A stretch of 60,253 nucleotides of DNA from an uncultured Peptococcaceae bacterium (GCA_937976375.1 CALJRU010000004.1:1-60253), one strand, 5' to 3'. Positions 34,985 through 42,919 are shown, counted from the first letter of the stretch. Translations and numbers: made by a program. The notes: generated by a model not told the origin, from the letters alone.

Positions 34985-35019
34985 GTTTTTGCCTCCTAGC
35001 AGATCTTTTTGATAAGTTC

Positions 35020-35061
35020 ATTTTATCCATTCTATACTTCTGTAACCATAACGGCCGTTAA
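35020..35061 (-). promoter_or_regulatory. operon promoter region with CprK/FNR-like palindrome
   Basis: On the minus strand TTAAC-GGCC-GTTAT (35061-35048), a 5-N4-5 inverted repeat with perfect 12-base core, in the geometry of FNR and CprK boxes. A TAAAAT -10 candidate ends at 35020, placing the site near -41, the class II activator position. Position estimates are approximate. Confidence 0.55.
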
Positions 35062-35076
35062 GGTTTTCTAAAAAAT

Positions 35077-35112
35077 AAAAAAAGAGCGCATCGTTTCCGA
35101 TACGCTCTTTTC
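35077..35112 (-). terminator. terminator of the Crp/Fnr gene
   Basis: AAGAGCG(C/T)ATCG/CGAT(G/A)CGCTCTT hairpin and a long U-run on the minus strand; separates the regulator from the ASST operon. Confidence 0.88.
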
Positions 35113-35114
35113 AA

Positions 35115-35771
35115 TCAATCGTATTTCATGGTGCGTTCGCCGTTTAAATACGCACGCAACGCGTCCACATCCGCCAAAATCCAGCCTTCCGGCACACGTT
35201 CCACCACCGCTTCACGCCGCCACACACTCATGATCCGCGACACGGTCACACTGTGCATGCTCAAATGTTTAGCGATCTCTACATTACTAAATTTTTTCGG
35301 CAGTAATAAACCGCTCTCTGTCTGTACAAAATGCGTCAATAAAAACTCACTCACCAATTGTGGCGCACGCAAATCGCGTCGACGAGTTACCAATGCTTCC
35401 AATTCATCAAACAACGCAATGCTCATCGTCAACGCTTCCGCCAATAATTCCGGGTGTGTTCCCAGATAGCGCATGCATACCTCCACCGGCACACGGCAAC
35501 AAATGCATTCTGTCACGGCTATAAAGTCATCGCTGCACGTGCCATCAAAGTGTTTATCATAAATCTCCAGCAATCCAACAATGGACCCCGTAATCTGCCC
35601 TTCAACCTTAATCGTATTTATCAATTCGGACCCATAAGGCGTTACCACTTCTCGTTTCACTTCGCCCTTTTTCAAATAATACACATACGGCATGGGCTCC
35701 CCGCGGCGCAGCAAATAATCCCTGGGGGCAAAACGGCACGTTGTAACGCCTGGAAGATTACAGAATGGCAT
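35115..35771 (-). CDS. Crp/Fnr-family regulator (CprK-like)
   Basis: 218 residues: N-terminal cyclic-nucleotide-binding-type beta roll (YLKKGEVKREVVTPYG near residues 34-49, VEGQITG) and C-terminal winged HTH at about 165-195 with recognition helix HSVTVSRIM. The VTVSR pattern is like CprK of Desulfitobacterium, which senses chlorinated phenols and binds TTAAT-N4-ATTAA. No N-terminal FNR Cys cluster, so it probably senses a small molecule rather than oxygen. The adjacent operon carries a matching 5-N4-5 palindrome; a phenolic or aromatic sulfate inducer would fit. RBS AAAGGAGG. Confidence 0.85.
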   Translation of the reverse strand: MPFCNLPGVTTCRFAPRDYLLRRGEPMPYVYYLKKGEVKREVVTPYGSELINTIKVEGQITGSIVGLLEIYDKHFDGTCSDDFIAVTECICCRVPVEVCMRYLGTHPELLAEALTMSIALFDELEALVTRRRDLRAPQLVSEFLLTHFVQTESGLLLPKKFSNVEIAKHLSMHSVTVSRIMSVWRREAVVERVPEGWILADVDALRAYLNGERTMKYD

Positions 35772-35824
35772 AGCATCCGCCTCCTTTTGTCGCCATCATA
35801 CCGCAAGCCACTCTTATCTGCAAG

Positions 35825-36424
35825 TTACTGCTTCTTCATTTTCTTTTCAAAAGGGCGATTCATATAGCGTGGCTGGACGATGAGAAGGTAGACCAGACAG
35901 CACACAACCAGCAAAAGCGTGCCGCCAAAGCCCCACTGACCCTGCCAAGCAGGAATGGCGATGGCAGCCATGATGCAGCAGTAGAGGCATTCGATGCGTG
36001 CATTTTTTCGACGCTGAGCCAGGTTCTTTTCAAAGCGCAGGTTGCTCACCATCCAGATGGACATCAAAAAAACAGCGGCGCATTTGATCAGAAAGATCAC
36101 CGTCTCACCGCGCGGACTGAAGCCGTCGGCAATCGGCTGAATGAGCACGCTGAGCGCAGACGCCTGCATAATGACCGCCAGGCGCGTCAGATTCAGCTGC
36201 TGCATGGTCGGCCGCTTCGGCGGCGCACATTTATCGCGCATGAGCTCGTCCAGTGAGCAGTCGAACAGCTCCGCAAAAAGCAGCAGATTTTCCGCCGAGG
36301 GCATGGTCTGATCCTTCTCCCATTTCGCCACAGCCTGACGGGTCACATAGAGCTGCTCGGCCAATTTTTCCTGCGACAGGCCACGCGCCAGCCGCATCTC
36401 TTTCATTTTTTCGCCTAAAGTCAT
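35825..36424 (-). CDS. XRE-family HTH regulator with short membrane domain
   Basis: 199 residues. HTH at residues 1-60 (LSQEKLAEQLYVTRQAVAKWEKDQTMPS pattern) followed by three or four hydrophobic segments. Same architecture as the gene at 436-1440 but a shorter tail. The GTG at 36427 and ATG at 36424 both fit the AAAGGAGG site; the ATG is used. It precedes the Crp/Fnr gene in the same direction but with only about 50 bases spacing, so cotranscription is possible. Confidence 0.82.
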   Translation of the reverse strand: MTLGEKMKEMRLARGLSQEKLAEQLYVTRQAVAKWEKDQTMPSAENLLLFAELFDCSLDELMRDKCAPPKRPTMQQLNLTRLAVIMQASALSVLIQPIADGFSPRGETVIFLIKCAAVFLMSIWMVSNLRFEKNLAQRRKNARIECLYCCIMAAIAIPAWQGQWGFGGTLLLVVCCLVYLLIVQPRYMNRPFEKKMKKQ

Positions 36425-36495
36425 CACGGTCGCCTCCTTTTGTCGTTTTTGATGGCTTCATTCTACCATATCCTCTGCCCTGCCGCCATCAATTG

Positions 36496-36527
36496 CCCTG
36501 CAACCATTGGTTGCGGGGCCCTTTTTT
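36496..36527 (+). terminator. orphan rightward terminator-like hairpin
   Basis: CCCTGCAACC/GGTTGCGGGG stem with three-base loop followed by six T on the plus strand. No rightward gene precedes it; see findings. Confidence 0.45.
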
Positions 36528-36558
36528 GCCAAAAACAGGCGAATTTGCAGCGCTCAAT

Positions 36559-36597
36559 AAAAAAACCGCAGCCTGTTGATTCAGACTGCGGGTTTTC
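36559..36597 (-). terminator. terminator of the SLH protein gene
   Basis: CCGCAG/CTGCGG arms with an inner CCTG/CAGA pairing and a U-run on the minus strand after the stop at 36608. Confidence 0.85.
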
Positions 36598-36607
36598 AAA
36601 TGCGTGG

Positions 36608-37735
36608 TCAAGCTTCCGTCGATGCTTCGTCGTGGTTCAATGCATAAGCAGCATCATAATCCCAAACAAAGTCGTTCTTCAAGGCGAAATGCACATCGCC
36701 GTTGGTCAGACTGATGTCACCGCCGTCTGGCGCTGTAAAACGCACACCGGCGATGCCGTTGGCTTTGAAGGTTGCATCAATGCTGTTGAGCACAGTGTAA
36801 ATCCAATCATCCACATCGTAGACATGGTAGTCGTCTTTCTGATTGGCCGGTGGCTTGCCATAAATGCTGCCATCTTCTGCCAGAGCAACCACGGCGTTGC
36901 CGTCAGCATCCATGGTTACAGGCATTGCCACGCTGAGGTTCCATCCTGTTTCTTTGGCAAGCGCTTCAAGAAGCACATCCGGTGTCACATCGGTGTCAGC
37001 ATCCAAAGCAACGCTGACCTGTTTCATGGCATCGGGACGGCCGATGGCCAAGGTCACCGTTTTGGTATCTGGCGCAGGCGTTTTCCCTTCAAGATAGCGC
37101 TGGAAGATCGCTGCCACCTGCGCACGGGTGGCCAGGCCCTGTGGTGCAATGGTCGTTTCTGTCATGCCGTTGATAAGCCCTTCCGCATTGGCCCAGCTCA
37201 GCACCGTTTCTGCCCAGCTGGAAACCTGATCGGCGTCGCTGTATTTGCTTAAATCAGCACGGGCGCTGACATCCTGGCCTTTGTAGGCGCTGTAGTTGTG
37301 GAGAATGGCGGCCATCTGCTCGCGGGTGATCGGATCGTTTGGTCCGAACTGGGTATCGCTGTAGCCGCTGACGATGCCATTTTCACGTGCCCAGTACACC
37401 GGCATCGCATACCAATCGTCACCGTGCACGTCCTCGTAAGGATAGCCCAGGTTGCCGTCCGAAAGGGTTGGACTGCCTTCCAGGCGATAAAGCACGCTCA
37501 CGATCATACCGCGGGTCATGGCCATATTTGGCGAGAACACCGCATCACCCGTGCCCGTCATCAATCCCTGCTGGTAAGCATAGCACACCGGATCATAAAA
37601 CCAATCGCTGACACTGACATCATTAAACGGCAGCGGTGTCGACTGACTGTTTTCGTCAGCTGCCAAGCTTGCCGTTGGAAACAGGCTGAGCACAAGCGCA
37701 GCCATCAAACACAAACTGAGGAGTTTCTTTTTCAT
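36608..37735 (-). CDS. SLH-domain surface protein with C-terminal unknown domain
   Basis: 375 residues. Signal peptide (MKKKLL, hydrophobic core, cleavage likely after SLAA near residue 28). Three SLH domains follow: about residues 36-86, 98-150 and 163-213 (motifs TRGMI, TREQM, TRAQV). These anchor proteins to secondary cell-wall polymers. The C-terminal ~150 residues begin TVTLAIGRPDA and contain two D/N-rich beta segments (YHVYDVDDWIYTVLN, FVWDYDAAYALN); I do not recognise the domain. Start at 37735 because the ATG at 37744 is too close to the Shine-Dalgarno. Long structured leader and consensus promoter upstream. Confidence 0.85.
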   Translation of the reverse strand: MKKKLLSLCLMAALVLSLFPTASLAADENSQSTPLPFNDVSVSDWFYDPVCYAYQQGLMTGTGDAVFSPNMAMTRGMIVSVLYRLEGSPTLSDGNLGYPYEDVHGDDWYAMPVYWARENGIVSGYSDTQFGPNDPITREQMAAILHNYSAYKGQDVSARADLSKYSDADQVSSWAETVLSWANAEGLINGMTETTIAPQGLATRAQVAAIFQRYLEGKTPAPDTKTVTLAIGRPDAMKQVSVALDADTDVTPDVLLEALAKETGWNLSVAMPVTMDADGNAVVALAEDGSIYGKPPANQKDDYHVYDVDDWIYTVLNSIDATFKANGIAGVRFTAPDGGDISLTNGDVHFALKNDFVWDYDAAYALNHDEASTEA

Positions 37736-37790
37736 GTCAATCATTCCTTTCCATATTCATCCATCATTGTGCCTGTCCGCCAATCATCAC

Positions 37791-37822
37791 GGCGCTGAAT
37801 GTCTGCATGCTTCAGCGGCGCC
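37791..37822 (-). promoter_or_regulatory. hairpin in the SLH gene leader
   Basis: GGCGCTGAA pairs with TTCAGCG-GCGCC (9-10 base pairs, one bulge) in the predicted 5' leader, about 60 bases before the start codon. Confidence 0.6.
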
Positions 37823-37882
37823 TCTATGTCATCAACCTCTTTTCCGATGCGCTGGCGCAGCACCCACAATGACCTCGCCCAC

Positions 37883-37911
37883 ACTATACCACCCCCTCTT
37901 CTCAGATGCAA
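37883..37911 (-). promoter_or_regulatory. promoter of the SLH protein gene
   Basis: On the minus strand TTGCAT (37911-37906), 17-base spacer, TATAGT (37888-37883); predicted leader about 140 bases. Confidence 0.7.
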
Positions 37912-37920
37912 GAGAAATTG

Positions 37921-37964
37921 TATAAAAAAAGAACCTATGTTCTTCCTCTGAACACAGGTTCTTC
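37921..37964 (-). terminator. terminator of the SDR gene
   Basis: AAGAACCTGTGTTC pairs with AGAACATAGGTTCTT (one mismatch) and is followed by seven U on the minus strand. Confidence 0.85.
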
Positions 37965-37971
37965 GTTCTCA

Positions 37972-38703
37972 TTATATGACAAAGCCACCCGCCATAGTGA
38001 TCACCTGGCCGGTGATGTAACTGGCTTCATCGCTGATCAGATAGCGGATCAAACCAGCAATCTCATCAGGATTGGCATAGCGCCCCATTGGAATCTCTTC
38101 ATGCAGCACGGCGTTCGTCTCCTCGCCGAGCTGCTCCACCATATCGGTGTGCACCACGCCTGGTGCAATGGCGTTGACCCGAATGCCGCTGTACGCCACT
38201 TCCTCCGCCAGCGAACGCGTAAAGGCATCAATGGCGCCCTTGCTGGCGCTGTATGCCACCTCACAAGAAGCCGGATGACTGCCCCAGATAGAGCTCAAAT
38301 TGATAATGACCCCTTTCTGGCGGGCAATCATATCTGGCAGCACAGCGCGTGTGCAATAGAAGGTGCCATGCACGTTGGTGTCAAAAATATCCTGCCATTC
38401 CGCATCAAGCATATCCTGCAAGAGACCGTTCCAACTGATGCCGGCACCGTTGATCAGCACCTCCACTGATCCCCAGCTCTCACGCAGGGTGTCAAGCGTC
38501 ATCTGCACCTGTCCTCCCTGCCGAATGTCACATTGTACCCCCACCACATCACAGCCTTCCGCCTGCAAGAGGCGGCTCAGACTGTGTGCCGTTTCAATGC
38601 TTTCCTTATACAAAAAGCAGACGCGGTGACCATCACGAGCCAAGCGCCGCACTGTGGCAGCGCCGATGCCGCGGGAACCGCCAGTAATGAGAATATTTGC
38701 CAT
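37972..38703 (-). CDS. short-chain dehydrogenase/reductase (FabG-like)
   Basis: 243 residues. NAD(P) motif TGGSRGIG (residues 7-14), NNAG-equivalent INGAG near 88, catalytic YSASKGA (Tyr/Lys about 154-158). Closest type by motif is 3-oxoacyl-ACP reductase, but SDR specificity cannot be fixed without comparison. The upstream extension to 38763 is unlikely; ATG 38703 follows GGGAGAG. Last gene of a leftward cluster with the YbaK, patatin and BirA genes. Confidence 0.85.
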   Translation of the reverse strand: MANILITGGSRGIGAATVRRLARDGHRVCFLYKESIETAHSLSRLLQAEGCDVVGVQCDIRQGGQVQMTLDTLRESWGSVEVLINGAGISWNGLLQDMLDAEWQDIFDTNVHGTFYCTRAVLPDMIARQKGVIINLSSIWGSHPASCEVAYSASKGAIDAFTRSLAEEVAYSGIRVNAIAPGVVHTDMVEQLGEETNAVLHEEIPMGRYANPDEIAGLIRYLISDEASYITGQVITMAGGFVI

Positions 38704-38722
38704 CTCCTTCGCTCTCCCTTTT

Positions 38723-39217
38723 TTAAGCGTGATCTTTTGTAATATCAGCCACGGTGGCGCCACTCACCTTGAGAAAATCATCAACAGCAAAGCCCATCTG
38801 GATGCCGCGATGACCAGCGGAAACTAAAATTTCTTCAATATTGTTGATCTCCTGCCCCACATAAGTTGGGTAGGCTTTTTTCATGCCAATTGGCGAACAG
38901 CCGCCGCGAATATAGCCGGTGGTTTTCTCCAAATCCTTGAGATGCAGCATCTCCACGCGCTTGTTGCCGCTGGCACGCGCAAATTTCTTCAGATCCAGCT
39001 CCTGATCGGAGGGAATCACACCAACGACAGGGCCAGTCTTGTCGCCAACAGCCACCAGCGTCTTAAACACTTGGTCCACTGGCCGCTCCAATTCATCAGC
39101 CACATGCACCGCGTCGAGCGCATCCTCGCGCCACGCGTAATGATACACATTGTATGGCACCTTTGCACGCTCCACAATGCGCATGGCATTGGTCTTTTTT
39201 TCTTTTTCCTTACTCAT
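38723..39217 (-). CDS. ybaK: YbaK/EbsC-type aminoacyl-tRNA deacylase
   Basis: 164 residues. Trans-editing domain that hydrolyses Cys-tRNA(Pro); conserved features are the KTLVAVGDK strand with Lys near 57, GVIPSDQELDLKK, and GGCSPIGMKKAYPTYVG at about residues 105-121. The ATG at 39217 with GGAGGTGG is used. Its start overlaps the end of the patatin gene by eight bases. A second, different YbaK-like gene lies at 40073-40570. Confidence 0.88.
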   Translation of the reverse strand: MSKEKEKKTNAMRIVERAKVPYNVYHYAWREDALDAVHVADELERPVDQVFKTLVAVGDKTGPVVGVIPSDQELDLKKFARASGNKRVEMLHLKDLEKTTGYIRGGCSPIGMKKAYPTYVGQEINNIEEILVSAGHRGIQMGFAVDDFLKVSGATVADITKDHA

Positions 39218-40076
39218 CTGCACCCACCTCCAAGAATCGCTGCAAATGATCGAGCGCCGCGCCGCCCAGGCGCAGCCCTTCAGCATAAAATTCCGATGCT
39301 GCCGACATGCTCACGCCATAGCGGCGCAAGTTGGTGCTTTCCACCATCGGTGCCACAATCATTGCGCGGCCGCTGCGTTCCAGCGCATGCAGCCGTGTCA
39401 ACTCACGGTTGTACTGCAGATGACTCAACAGATACGCGTTGCGTGTCATTGGGGCATCCGACAAAGCCAGCGCCACACTCGGCGTCAAATGCGGACGTGC
39501 CATGTTGTAGGCAATCGTATGAGTCTGAATCACAACAATCCGCTCGCAGCCATCGGCCAACGCCTGGCTCACTGGCAGCGGATCAGCAATGCTGCCATCG
39601 TAATAGCTGCGTTCCACCAGCTGCACCGGCTCGCCCATGCCTGGGAACGTCACCCCAGCACGCAGGAACTGGCGCAGGTGTTTTTCTTTTTCCACGCCTT
39701 CCAGCGGCCAGAACACCGCATCACCGTTATCAGAACGGGTTGCCGCCATGCGCAGCGTTCCTGACGCTGCCGCAAAAGCCGCCATATCGATTGGCTGTGC
39801 ATTCAGCACGGTGTCCAAAAACGCAGGCCCATCGATGACACGCTCGCCTTTGAACACACCCAAACGGCCAATTTCGCCGTGGGCTTCAAAATATTCACCA
39901 TATGCTGCTTCCAAGGCATCGCTCTGATTGGCGCGAAAATACACCGCTGCCACACTGCCCAAAGAAACAGCCGCTGTGTAAGGAAATGTGATGCCAGCGT
40001 CAGCCCAGGTCTTGAGCACGCCGAAGCTAAAGGCACTGCGCAAAGCGCCGCCTTCGATGATCAGGCCTGTTTTCAT
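39210..40076 (-). CDS. patatin-like phospholipase family protein
   Basis: 289 residues. Oxyanion loop GGALRS (residues 9-14), nucleophile Ser38 in A-V-S-L-G (the usual first Gly is Ala), and the DG dyad Asp160-Gly161 in YYDGSIADP. This is the Ser-Asp lipid acyl hydrolase fold, cytoplasmic. The ATG at 40076 with GGAGGAGG is used. Overlaps the upstream YbaK-like gene by four bases (ATGA) and the downstream one by eight, so the three are tightly coupled. Confidence 0.83.
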   Translation of the reverse strand: MKTGLIIEGGALRSAFSFGVLKTWADAGITFPYTAAVSLGSVAAVYFRANQSDALEAAYGEYFEAHGEIGRLGVFKGERVIDGPAFLDTVLNAQPIDMAAFAAASGTLRMAATRSDNGDAVFWPLEGVEKEKHLRQFLRAGVTFPGMGEPVQLVERSYYDGSIADPLPVSQALADGCERIVVIQTHTIAYNMARPHLTPSVALALSDAPMTRNAYLLSHLQYNRELTRLHALERSGRAMIVAPMVESTNLRRYGVSMSAASEFYAEGLRLGGAALDHLQRFLEVGADE

Positions 40077-40570
40077 GCCTCTTCCTCCTCCCGCCAGCCT
40101 TTGCACACATCCACCCAGCCTTTTGCCTGCGAAGCCGTTTCCAGTTCACTTGGCGTCATTGTTGCCATGCTTGCCGGACTGCCGCATGCTGGATAAATGT
40201 GATCAAAGCGCTGCATCGATACATCCAAATACACCGGCACGTTGTCTGGCAGAGCAAAAGGGCACACCCCGCCAATAGGATGCCCTGTCAGCGTGCGTAC
40301 ATCGTCGCCCTTGAGCATGCTGGCCTTAAAGCCAAAGCAGCGCTTGAACATGCCGCTGTTGATCTTGCCATCTCCGGCTGTGACAACAATGAGGGCACCG
40401 CCTTCCGGTGTTTTAAAGCTCATACTTTTTGCGATCTGCGCCTCTTGGCAGCCAATCGCCGCTGCAGCCAGCGGCACCGTTGCGGTGGCGCCGTCTGCAA
40501 ATTCATGAACGCGTTCCGCAAAGCCAAATGGCGCCAGATACGCCTTCACGCGTTCGGTATTCTCCGTCAT
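40073..40570 (-). CDS. second YbaK-like tRNA-editing domain protein
   Basis: 165 residues. Same fold class as the YbaK gene: AIAKSM-FKTPEGGALIVVTAGDGKIN strand pair, TGHPIGGVCPFAL loop with the Gly-Gly-Val-Cys-Pro motif typical of the YeaK/ProXp-like branch. Probably removes misacylated amino acids from tRNA. ATG 40570 with AAGGAG is used. Coupled to the patatin gene by ATGA. Confidence 0.83.
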   Translation of the reverse strand: MTENTERVKAYLAPFGFAERVHEFADGATATVPLAAAAIGCQEAQIAKSMSFKTPEGGALIVVTAGDGKINSGMFKRCFGFKASMLKGDDVRTLTGHPIGGVCPFALPDNVPVYLDVSMQRFDHIYPACGSPASMATMTPSELETASQAKGWVDVCKGWREEEEA

Positions 40571-40588
40571 ACCCTCGTCTCCTTCCAC

Positions 40589-41560
40589 TCAAAACCGCAG
40601 ACTGACCTCGCCCGAGGCCACCGTCTTCATGCGGCCGTCTGCCGTTTCTACAATCAGTGCGCCGCTGTCATCCAGCCCGCACACATGCACCTGTTCCCGT
40701 TCCTTGCCGCGCTCCAGCGTCACATCGCGGTCAAGCACGAAAAGATGGGAACGGTAGCTGTCAAAATACGCCCGTGCCGGCAGATCTTCTGCAAACGGAC
40801 GGAACCGCTGCAGAACCTCTGCCGCCAATCGATTGCGCACTTCGCTTGTGAGCGGCTCGGTATAAATGCTGGCAGCAATGTTTTCCAATCCCTCTGGAAA
40901 ACCGCCTGCCGGTGGTGCCACATTGATGCCAATGCCGACCACCGCATAGCGCAGCCGCTGTTCTTCCACGCCGACCGCCGCTTCTGTAAGGATGCCGCTG
41001 ACCTTGCGCTGTTCCACAAAGCAGTCGTTCACCCACTTAATGCCGACCGTCTTTCCGCAGACAGCCTCGATGCTTTCAGCAACCGCTGTCGCTGCAGCGA
41101 TGGTCAAAAGGTTCGCCTCGCGCACATCGCAGTCCGGCCGCACAATAGCACTCATGTAAATGCCGCTGGCCTGCGGCGAATAAAATGCACGTCCCAATCG
41201 TCCGCGTCCGGCGGTCTGGCTGTCCGCCAACACCACCGTCCACTCCGGCGCACCGGCTTCTGCCAACGTGCGGGCACGAATGTTCGTCGAATCAATCACC
41301 GCATGATATTCCAGCTTAAACGGCGATGCCTGCGGCAGGAATGCTGCCACGCCTTCGGCACTCAGCGAATCGTCTGCGGCCACCAGGCGATAGCCGCAAT
41401 TGGTTCGTGCATCGATATCGTACCCCTCGCTGCGCAGCTTGTCAATCGCCTTCCAAACCGCGTGCCGCGACACCGACAGACGATCCGCCAATGCCTGGCC
41501 TGAAATGTATGCGTCCGATTCTGCGCGCAGTGTGCGCAGCACTTCTTCCTTGACACCCAT
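40589..41560 (-). CDS. birA: bifunctional biotin ligase / biotin operon repressor
   Basis: 323 residues. N-terminal winged HTH at 1-60 (SVSRHAVWKAIDKL), catalytic GRGRLGR at 118-124, KWVND near 180, and a C-terminal SH3-like domain. Adenylates biotin and attaches it to carboxylases, and represses biotin genes as BirA-biotinyl-AMP. ATG at 41560 with AAAGGAG is used; a longer frame crosses the rplT terminator. The operator targets are outside the window. Confidence 0.93.
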   Translation of the reverse strand: MGVKEEVLRTLRAESDAYISGQALADRLSVSRHAVWKAIDKLRSEGYDIDARTNCGYRLVAADDSLSAEGVAAFLPQASPFKLEYHAVIDSTNIRARTLAEAGAPEWTVVLADSQTAGRGRLGRAFYSPQASGIYMSAIVRPDCDVREANLLTIAAATAVAESIEAVCGKTVGIKWVNDCFVEQRKVSGILTEAAVGVEEQRLRYAVVGIGINVAPPAGGFPEGLENIAASIYTEPLTSEVRNRLAAEVLQRFRPFAEDLPARAYFDSYRSHLFVLDRDVTLERGKEREQVHVCGLDDSGALIVETADGRMKTVASGEVSLRF

Positions 41561-41585
41561 AAGCGGCTCCTTTCCGAAAAAAAGC

Positions 41586-41617
41586 AAAAAAGGTCTTCTA
41601 TATGTATAGAAGACCTT
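41586..41617 (-). terminator. terminator of the infC-rpmI-rplT operon
   Basis: Perfect AAGGTCTTCTATA/TATAGAAGACCTT hairpin, then six U on the minus strand. Confidence 0.93.
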
Positions 41618-41627
41618 CATAAATCAT

Positions 41628-41981
41628 TTACGCGTTTTCCTTTGCGATCTTGCAAAGATCTGCGAAAGCGGCAGCATCGTTGGTAGCCAGTTCAGACAGC
41701 ATCTTTCTGTTGATGTCGATACCAGCAACCTTGAGGCCGTGGATCAAAGTGCTGTAGCTGAGACCGTTCTGACGAGCACCAGCATTGATACGAGCGATCC
41801 AGAGCTTGCGGAAGTCGCGCTTGCGCAGTCTTCTGTGTTCGTATGCATACTGGCCGGATTTCATAACGGCTTCATGAGCTACACGGAAAACCTTGGAACG
41901 GTCGCCGTAGTAACCCTTAGCTTGCTTTAATACTCTTTTATGTCTTTTGTGGGTGTTGACACCGCGTTTAACTCTTGCCAT
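41628..41981 (-). CDS. rplT: 50S ribosomal protein L20
   Basis: 117 residues, the family length, starting MARVKRGVNTHKRHKRVLKQAKG. In Bacillota L20 also represses its own operon by binding the leader. RBS GGAGGT. Last gene of infC-rpmI-rplT. Confidence 0.98.
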   Translation of the reverse strand: MARVKRGVNTHKRHKRVLKQAKGYYGDRSKVFRVAHEAVMKSGQYAYEHRRLRKRDFRKLWIARINAGARQNGLSYSTLIHGLKVAGIDINRKMLSELATNDAAAFADLCKIAKENA

Positions 41982-42003
41982 TTATCTTGTACCTCCGATA
42001 TCC

Positions 42004-42192
42004 TTAGATCATTTTGTTGAGACGCTTGGAATCGCCCTTGGCCATAATTGCACCCTTGCGCAGATTGCGTTTACGCTTAGGGGATTTCTTTTCGAGAATA
42101 TGGCTGGTGTAGCCATGGAATCTTTTGATTTTACCGGTACCGGTCTTAGAAAAACGCTTTGCGGCACCTCTATGGGTTTTCATCTTAGGCAT
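42004..42192 (-). CDS. rpmI: 50S ribosomal protein L35
   Basis: 62 residues, basic, PKMKTHRGAAKRFSKTGTGK start typical of L35. RBS GAGAGGAG. Between infC and rplT in the usual order. Confidence 0.98.
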   Translation of the reverse strand: MPKMKTHRGAAKRFSKTGTGKIKRFHGYTSHILEKKSPKRKRNLRKGAIMAKGDSKRLNKMI

Positions 42193-42216
42193 TAGAATGT
42201 TCTCCTCTCAAATCGC

Positions 42217-42747
42217 TTATTTCTTTTCTTTATCTTTTTCGCGCAAAGGCACGAGCATCATTGTCATGTTGCGGCCTTCGACCTTCGCTTCCTTCTCCAC
42301 CTTTGCCACATCGGCAACTTCGGCAGCAACGCGGTCGCACAATTCCTTCCCTGCTTCTGGACGGGTGACTTCACGACCACGGAACATGATCGTAACCTTC
42401 ACCTTGTCGCCAGCAGCCAGGAACTTGGCAGCGTTGCGCACCTTGGTGTTGAAGTCGTGATCTTCGATGTTTGGACGCAGTTTCACTTCCTTGATCGAGA
42501 TCACTTTCTGGTTCTTGCGGGTCTCGCGTTCTTTCTTGTTCTGTTCGTATCTGTACTTGCCATAGTCCATAATGCGGCATACTGGTGGCTTTGCGCCAGG
42601 GGATACCTCAACGAGGTCCAGCCCTCTTTCGTCAGCCAGCTTCATCGCATCACGTGGATTCATGACGCCAACCTGAGTTCCCTGTTCGTCGATGACACGG
42701 ATCTCACGGCAACGAATCTGTTCGTTCACGCGCAATTCCTTGCTGAT
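42217..42747 (-). CDS. infC: translation initiation factor IF-3
   Basis: 176 residues in the standard length. The likely start is the rare ATC codon at 42747: GGAGGTGAT sits eight bases upstream, and the product then begins (M)SKELRVNEQIRCREIRVID, aligning with the known IF-3 start (SKDFLVNEGIRAREV in B. subtilis). An ATG at 42762 and a TTG at 42765 lie within or before the Shine-Dalgarno and cannot use it. IF-3 discriminates against non-AUG starts, giving autoregulation; the C-terminal domain has the KVTIMFRGRE motif. Preceded by a leader terminator. Confidence 0.96.
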   Translation of the reverse strand: MSKELRVNEQIRCREIRVIDEQGTQVGVMNPRDAMKLADERGLDLVEVSPGAKPPVCRIMDYGKYRYEQNKKERETRKNQKVISIKEVKLRPNIEDHDFNTKVRNAAKFLAAGDKVKVTIMFRGREVTRPEAGKELCDRVAAEVADVAKVEKEAKVEGRNMTMMLVPLREKDKEKK

Positions 42748-42913
42748 TGTTATCACCTCCATCAATTTTTCCCAATAAAAAAACGGGTGTGAGCCACCCG
42801 TTGACAGATCAAAATAACGACAGCAGCCACAAAGGCGCTATCTTTCTATCACTGCGACCAACAGCCACTTGCGGCGGAGGGTGAGAAACGGATGGTTTCT
42901 GCTTTCTGCATCG
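42748..42913 (-). promoter_or_regulatory. infC leader with attenuator (L20-leader type)
   Basis: From the predicted start site (~42913) to the infC ATC there are about 165 bases without an ORF. It closes with an intrinsic terminator hairpin AACGGGTG/CACCCGTT at 42782-42802 followed by U-run, a few tens of bases before infC. In B. subtilis the infC-rpmI-rplT leader is attenuated by L20; the organisation here matches, although L20-binding structure was not traced. Confidence 0.7.
42776..42802 (-). terminator. leader terminator/attenuator before infC
   Basis: Eight-base-pair stem AACGGGTG/CACCCGTT, 5-base loop, seven U on the minus strand. Confidence 0.85.
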
Positions 42914-42919
42914 TTTGTT

